Source: Flavobacteriales bacterium UBA1995
Lineage (GTDB): Bacteria > Bacteroidota > Bacteroidia > Flavobacteriales_D > Sanyastnellaceae
Direction of reading: 5' to 3'
NCBI GenBank assembly: GCA_002336475.1
Contig: DDCX01000089.1
Span: 23,783-32,486, forward strand
Length of the DNA stretch: 8,704 nucleotides
Made by a program: the position numbers and the translations under genes. The stretch's first letter is position 1; each line of letters begins with the position of its first letter. The notes beneath the pieces are model-generated. The model was not told the DNA's origin. It saw only the letters and a list, made by a program, of their open reading frames with translations, and did no database searches. Positions 6,131-8,704 of this stretch are shown here, one piece after another.

Positions 6131-8170
6131 ATGCCAACACCGTCAAAGTCCGAACTCCAGAAGCGGCTCTCCGCCTTGGAGCAGGAGCGGTCCCTTTTGC
6201 GGGCTGAATTGGCGGGGTGGGAGGATGAACGCGGGGAGGGCACCCTGCCCGGCCCTGCCGTAGAGGATGTGCGGCCTGAGATCTACATCTTGGACAAGGC
6301 GGAGGACGGCATATTCACCCTTGATCAAGAAGGGCGGTTCCGTTATGTCAATCCGGCAGGAAGCCGCATGTTGGGCGGCGATCAGGAAGCCCTGTTGTCG
6401 CAACGTGTGGTCGACGTGTTGGGCCGCGATGGCCAACGCCAATGGGCAGAGAAAATCGGAGAGTGGATCCAAGATCCCCAGCGTTTGTCTCCCCAATTGT
6501 GGGTGGAGATTTCCAGCAAAAACAAGCTGGGAACGCAACGCTGGTTGAGCATGAGTCTCAGTTGGAGTGTGACCGATGGGCGTCACCGGGATGAGGTGCA
6601 CGGCATCATTCGCGACATCACCGATCAGAAGCGTTTGGAGCTGGCGTTGCGCCAGTCCGAGGAGCATTACCGGGGCATCATTGAAAACATGGACCTCGGA
6701 ATTTTGGAGGTCGACAAACAGGAGCGCATCACCAGGGCATTCCCCAAGTTTTGCGCCATCGTGGGATATTCTGAGGAGGAGCTGTTGGGGCAAAAAGCAT
6801 CGGAAATATTGATGACACCCGCCGACAGGGAACAGATGGAAATCCGCACCGAGGCGCGAAGTGCAGGAGAGTCAGAATTGTACGAGTCCCAGATCCGCAA
6901 CAAGCAGGGCGAAGTCGTATGGCTGCTGATCAGCGGGGTGCCGTTGCGCAATGAGGCAGGGGAGTCCATCGGCTCGATGGGCATCCACTACGACATTACA
7001 GAACGCAAAAAAGACGAGGAAAAACTGAAAAAAGCCATGCGCATGGCCAATGCTGCGCGCAGGGCTGAACGCCGGTTCTTGGCCAAGATGAGCCATGAAA
7101 TCAGAACGCCATTGAACGCGATCATCGGAATGTCGCATCTGCTGCTGGACACCCCGTTGAGCGCAGAGCAATCCCATCACATCGAGGCCATTTCGCAAGG
7201 GGGCACCCTGCTCAAGGGTCTATTGGATGGGGTACTCGACATCGCCAGGCTCGAGGAAGGTCGGCAGGAGCTCAACAAACGCCCCTCCATGCTGCGCCCA
7301 ACTTTTGAAGGCATCATGGTGGTGTACCGCACTTTGCTCCGCGACAAGGGCGTCGCACTCGAATTGGAGTGGAACGACGCCTTGAATGTCCCCTTGAGCA
7401 TCGATGTGCAAACCTTGTCTCAGGTGCTGTTGAACCTGGTGGGCAATGCCGCCAAATTCACCAAGAAGGGCTTTGTCCGGGTGTCACCAGAGCTGGTCGA
7501 AGGGGATGGCAAACTGATGTTGCGGGTGCGGGTGGCCGACTCCGGACAAGGCATTCCCGAGGAAACGATACCCCGGGTGTTCGAGCGTTTTGTTCAGGCA
7601 GAAGAGCGCAAAGGCAGTTTAAAGGAGGGGAGTGGATTGGGCCTGGCCATATGCCGGGAGCTCTGCGCCCTGCATGGGGGAAGCATTGCGGCAACCAGTC
7701 AACTGGACCAAGGGAGCACCTTCACCTTTGAGTTCGAGGTCGAGCACGCCGAAATTGCGCAGGCACCTCCGGGAGAGGGCCATCAAAAATCCATTCGTGG
7801 CTTGCGCGTGCTGTGCGTCGAAGACAACGCTATAAACCTGATGTATGTGCAGAAGCTGTTGACCAGTTGGGGCGTGGCTTACAAGTCTGCAGGAAACGGA
7901 GTTGAAGCGTTGGCTCTTTTTGAAAAGGAGGCTTGGGATGTGGTTTTGATGGATGTTCAAATGCCTGTCATGAACGGATTTGAAGCCACGCGCGCCATAC
8001 GGCAGCGTGAGCAGGAAACGAACCGCCGCACCCCCATTGTGGGCATTACTGCATTTGCTTTCGAAAAAGACGAAGAGGAAGGGATGAAGGCAGGCATGGA
8101 CGCCTACCTCAAAAAACCCTACTTGCCCAAGGAGCTCTTTCAAGTGCTGCTCGAGTGGAGCCAGGCGTGA
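6131..8170 (+). CDS. Soluble hybrid sensor histidine kinase (coiled coil-PAS-PAS-HisKA-HATPase-REC)
   Basis: The 679-residue protein has no signal peptide or membrane segment, so it should sense something in the cytoplasm. Residues 5-33 form a short coiled coil. Two PAS/PAC units follow: about 50-166 (ends IIRDITDQKRLE) and about 175-293 (ends GIHYDITERKKDE). A helical linker leads to HisKA with the H box FLAKMSHEIRTPLNAIIGMS (316-335), phospho-acceptor His322. The ATPase domain shows the N box LLNLVGNAAKFTKKG (433-447, Asn439), G1 DSGQGIPEE (470-478), the F box VFERF (483-487) and G2 EGSGLGLAI (499-507). The C-terminal receiver domain (about 557-675) has acidic Glu564/Asp565, phospho-acceptor Asp608 (LMDVQMPVMNG), Thr640 and Lys662 (KKP), so all key residues are intact. 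There is no DNA-binding or enzymatic output domain, so phosphate must pass to a partner (Hpt or response regulator) not seen here. It is transcribed away from the acylation cassette; a regulatory link is possible but unproven. Confidence 0.96.
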   Translation: MPTPSKSELQKRLSALEQERSLLRAELAGWEDERGEGTLPGPAVEDVRPEIYILDKAEDGIFTLDQEGRFRYVNPAGSRMLGGDQEALLSQRVVDVLGRDGQRQWAEKIGEWIQDPQRLSPQLWVEISSKNKLGTQRWLSMSLSWSVTDGRHRDEVHGIIRDITDQKRLELALRQSEEHYRGIIENMDLGILEVDKQERITRAFPKFCAIVGYSEEELLGQKASEILMTPADREQMEIRTEARSAGESELYESQIRNKQGEVVWLLISGVPLRNEAGESIGSMGIHYDITERKKDEEKLKKAMRMANAARRAERRFLAKMSHEIRTPLNAIIGMSHLLLDTPLSAEQSHHIEAISQGGTLLKGLLDGVLDIARLEEGRQELNKRPSMLRPTFEGIMVVYRTLLRDKGVALELEWNDALNVPLSIDVQTLSQVLLNLVGNAAKFTKKGFVRVSPELVEGDGKLMLRVRVADSGQGIPEETIPRVFERFVQAEERKGSLKEGSGLGLAICRELCALHGGSIAATSQLDQGSTFTFEFEVEHAEIAQAPPGEGHQKSIRGLRVLCVEDNAINLMYVQKLLTSWGVAYKSAGNGVEALALFEKEAWDVVLMDVQMPVMNGFEATRAIRQREQETNRRTPIVGITAFAFEKDEEEGMKAGMDAYLKKPYLPKELFQVLLEWSQA

Positions 8171-8196
8171 GCAACAGGCCGCAACGCTTCGCTTGA

Positions 8197-8215
8197 ATCG
8201 GGTATAAATACCGAT
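8197..8215. repeat. Small imperfect inverted repeat just after the kinase stop
   Basis: The arms ATC-GGTAT (with one extra G at 8200) and ATACCGAT flank a 2-base AA centre, giving 8 pairable bases per side. It lies 27 bp past the kinase stop codon. It could be a weak terminator or a protein-binding site. No T-run follows it on the plus strand, so it is not a classic intrinsic terminator, and chance cannot be excluded. Confidence 0.35.
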
Positions 8216-8323
8216 GAAATTAAAAAAGCTGTTGTTAAAAAGGAATATAATGTGTAAATTAGAACATGTGGTTGACAGGCACTTCGGAATTTCCCGAGGT
8301 CAATCACAGTTGTGAATCGTAGA

Positions 8324-8349
8324 GAAGCACCCGCAACGGCGGGTGTTTC
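8324..8349 (+). terminator. Stable 11-bp hairpin, candidate terminator after the kinase gene
   Basis: The arms GAAGCACCCGC (8324-8334) and GCGGGTGTTTC (8339-8349) pair over 11 positions with one G-T wobble, closing a 4-base AACG loop. The stem is GC-rich at the top and A/T-rich at the base, and the right arm ends in TTTC followed by CATTTCT. This resembles an intrinsic terminator whose T-stretch is partly inside the stem. It would stop transcription from the kinase before the YkuK-like gene. The lack of a clean T-run, and a distance of about 150 bp from the kinase stop, keep confidence moderate. A structured leader for the downstream gene is the alternative. Confidence 0.5.
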
Positions 8350-8455
8350 CATTTCTAGACGTTTTGTGCCCCTGCAATCCACGGTGGGACCATTTTGTGG
8401 ACAAACCAAATGCAGGAAACAACAGAACGGAAAAACTCCCATCTAACTTGATGGC

Positions 8456-8704
8456 ATGGCAGAAGACCGATCCAACAGAAGCTTCAAGGTGATGGGGGGG
8501 AGCCGCAGTTTCGATGTCTGTGATTATGTGCGGGAAATGAAGCAAACAGCCCAAAAATTCACCTTGTATGTGGGCTGTGACAGCCAGAATTACAGAAGCT
8601 ATACGGTCTACGCCACCACCGTGGTGTTCCGTTATCCGGGCGCAGGCGCCCATGTCATTTACCGCAAGGAAAAAGTGCCGCGCATAGAGGACATGTGGAC
8701 CAAG
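8456..8704 (+). CDS. YkuK-like RNase H-fold family protein (DUF458-type), 3' end outside the window
   Basis: From the ATG at 8456 the frame is open for 83 codons to the window edge. It is the first ATG after an in-frame TAA at 8444-8446. The fragment contains FTLYVGCDSQN (residues 35-45), matching the G-C/T-DSQ motif of YkuK-family proteins, whose Asp would be the first metal-binding residue of an RNase H-like fold. A beta-strand region (YTVYATTVVFRYP) and HVIYRKEKVPR (68-78) follow, which also fit relatives I recall from Bacteroidota. Family knowledge: these are predicted nucleic-acid-processing proteins of unproven function. A run of seven G at 8494-8500 lies in codons 13-15. No clear ribosome binding site precedes the start. 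The catalytic residues expected further on are not visible. Confidence 0.8.
   Translation, partial: MAEDRSNRSFKVMGGSRSFDVCDYVREMKQTAQKFTLYVGCDSQNYRSYTVYATTVVFRYPGAGAHVIYRKEKVPRIEDMWTK

Larger units (their letters stand above)
8171..8455. other. Intergenic region between kinase and YkuK-like gene
   Basis: No open reading frame with coding character was found in this 285-bp gap. It is distinctly more AT-rich than its surroundings from about 8202 to 8265, containing runs of A and a TATAAT at 8246-8251. Several small inverted repeats follow: ACTTCGGAATTTCCCGAGGT (8281-8300), TCACAGTTGTGA (8304-8315) and the hairpin at 8324-8349. A promoter for the downstream gene and a terminator for the kinase probably both lie here. 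I see no tRNA or known riboswitch. Confidence 0.5.

Noticed and set aside
6143..6793. Minus-strand open frame of 216 codons
   Set aside because: It lies antisense to the PAS domains of the hybrid kinase and has low-complexity composition.
8272..8277. Perfect TTGACA -35-like hexamer
   Set aside because: No TATAAT-like element lies 16-18 bp downstream; the TATAAT at 8246-8251 is upstream of it and has no correctly spaced -35.
8300..8653. Minus-strand open frame of 117 codons
   Set aside because: It runs across the intergenic hairpin and antisense to the YkuK-like gene, which has a recognisable GCDSQ motif; no support as a gene.

Overview
The window looks like chromosomal DNA from a GC-rich member of the Bacteroidota. 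This is inferred from three things: a GGS-type SGNH protein and an MBOAT of the kind that travel together in that phylum, a YkuK-like gene of the type common there, and start codons without convincing Shine-Dalgarno sequences. No marker gene is present, so the taxonomic call is tentative.

Positions 6064 down to 1 (minus strand) form a tight four-gene cassette. In transcription order it holds a secreted protein with a lytic-transglycosylase-like domain and two C-terminal LysM domains (6064-4691), a membrane-anchored SGNH/GDSL protein (4694-2928), a second exported SGNH protein with a GGS block I (2941-1592), and an MBOAT-family membrane O-acyltransferase (1595 running off the window start). 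Each junction overlaps: ATGA, 14 bp, ATGA. The genes are therefore almost certainly co-transcribed and probably translationally coupled. By analogy with AlgI/AlgJ/AlgX, PatA/PatB and DltB/DltD, the MBOAT would pass an acyl (probably acetyl) group across the inner membrane and the SGNH proteins would transfer it to, or remove it from, a cell-envelope glycan. The LysM protein points to peptidoglycan, or a site next to it, as the place of action. Its transglycosylase-like domain appears to lack the catalytic glutamate, which suggests a binding or scaffold role.

A 66-bp divergent intergenic region (6065-6130) separates this cassette from a plus-strand soluble hybrid histidine kinase (6131-8170; coiled coil, PAS, PAS, HisKA, HATPase, REC). 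A gap of 285 bp (8171-8455) follows, with an AT-rich stretch and several small inverted repeats, including one good hairpin. The window ends inside a YkuK-like RNase H-fold protein (8456 onward).

No tRNA, rRNA, CRISPR array or insertion sequence was seen. The long plus-strand reading frames opposite the cassette are antisense shadows. The most interesting item is the O-acylation cassette with its apparent pseudo-lytic-transglycosylase/LysM subunit.
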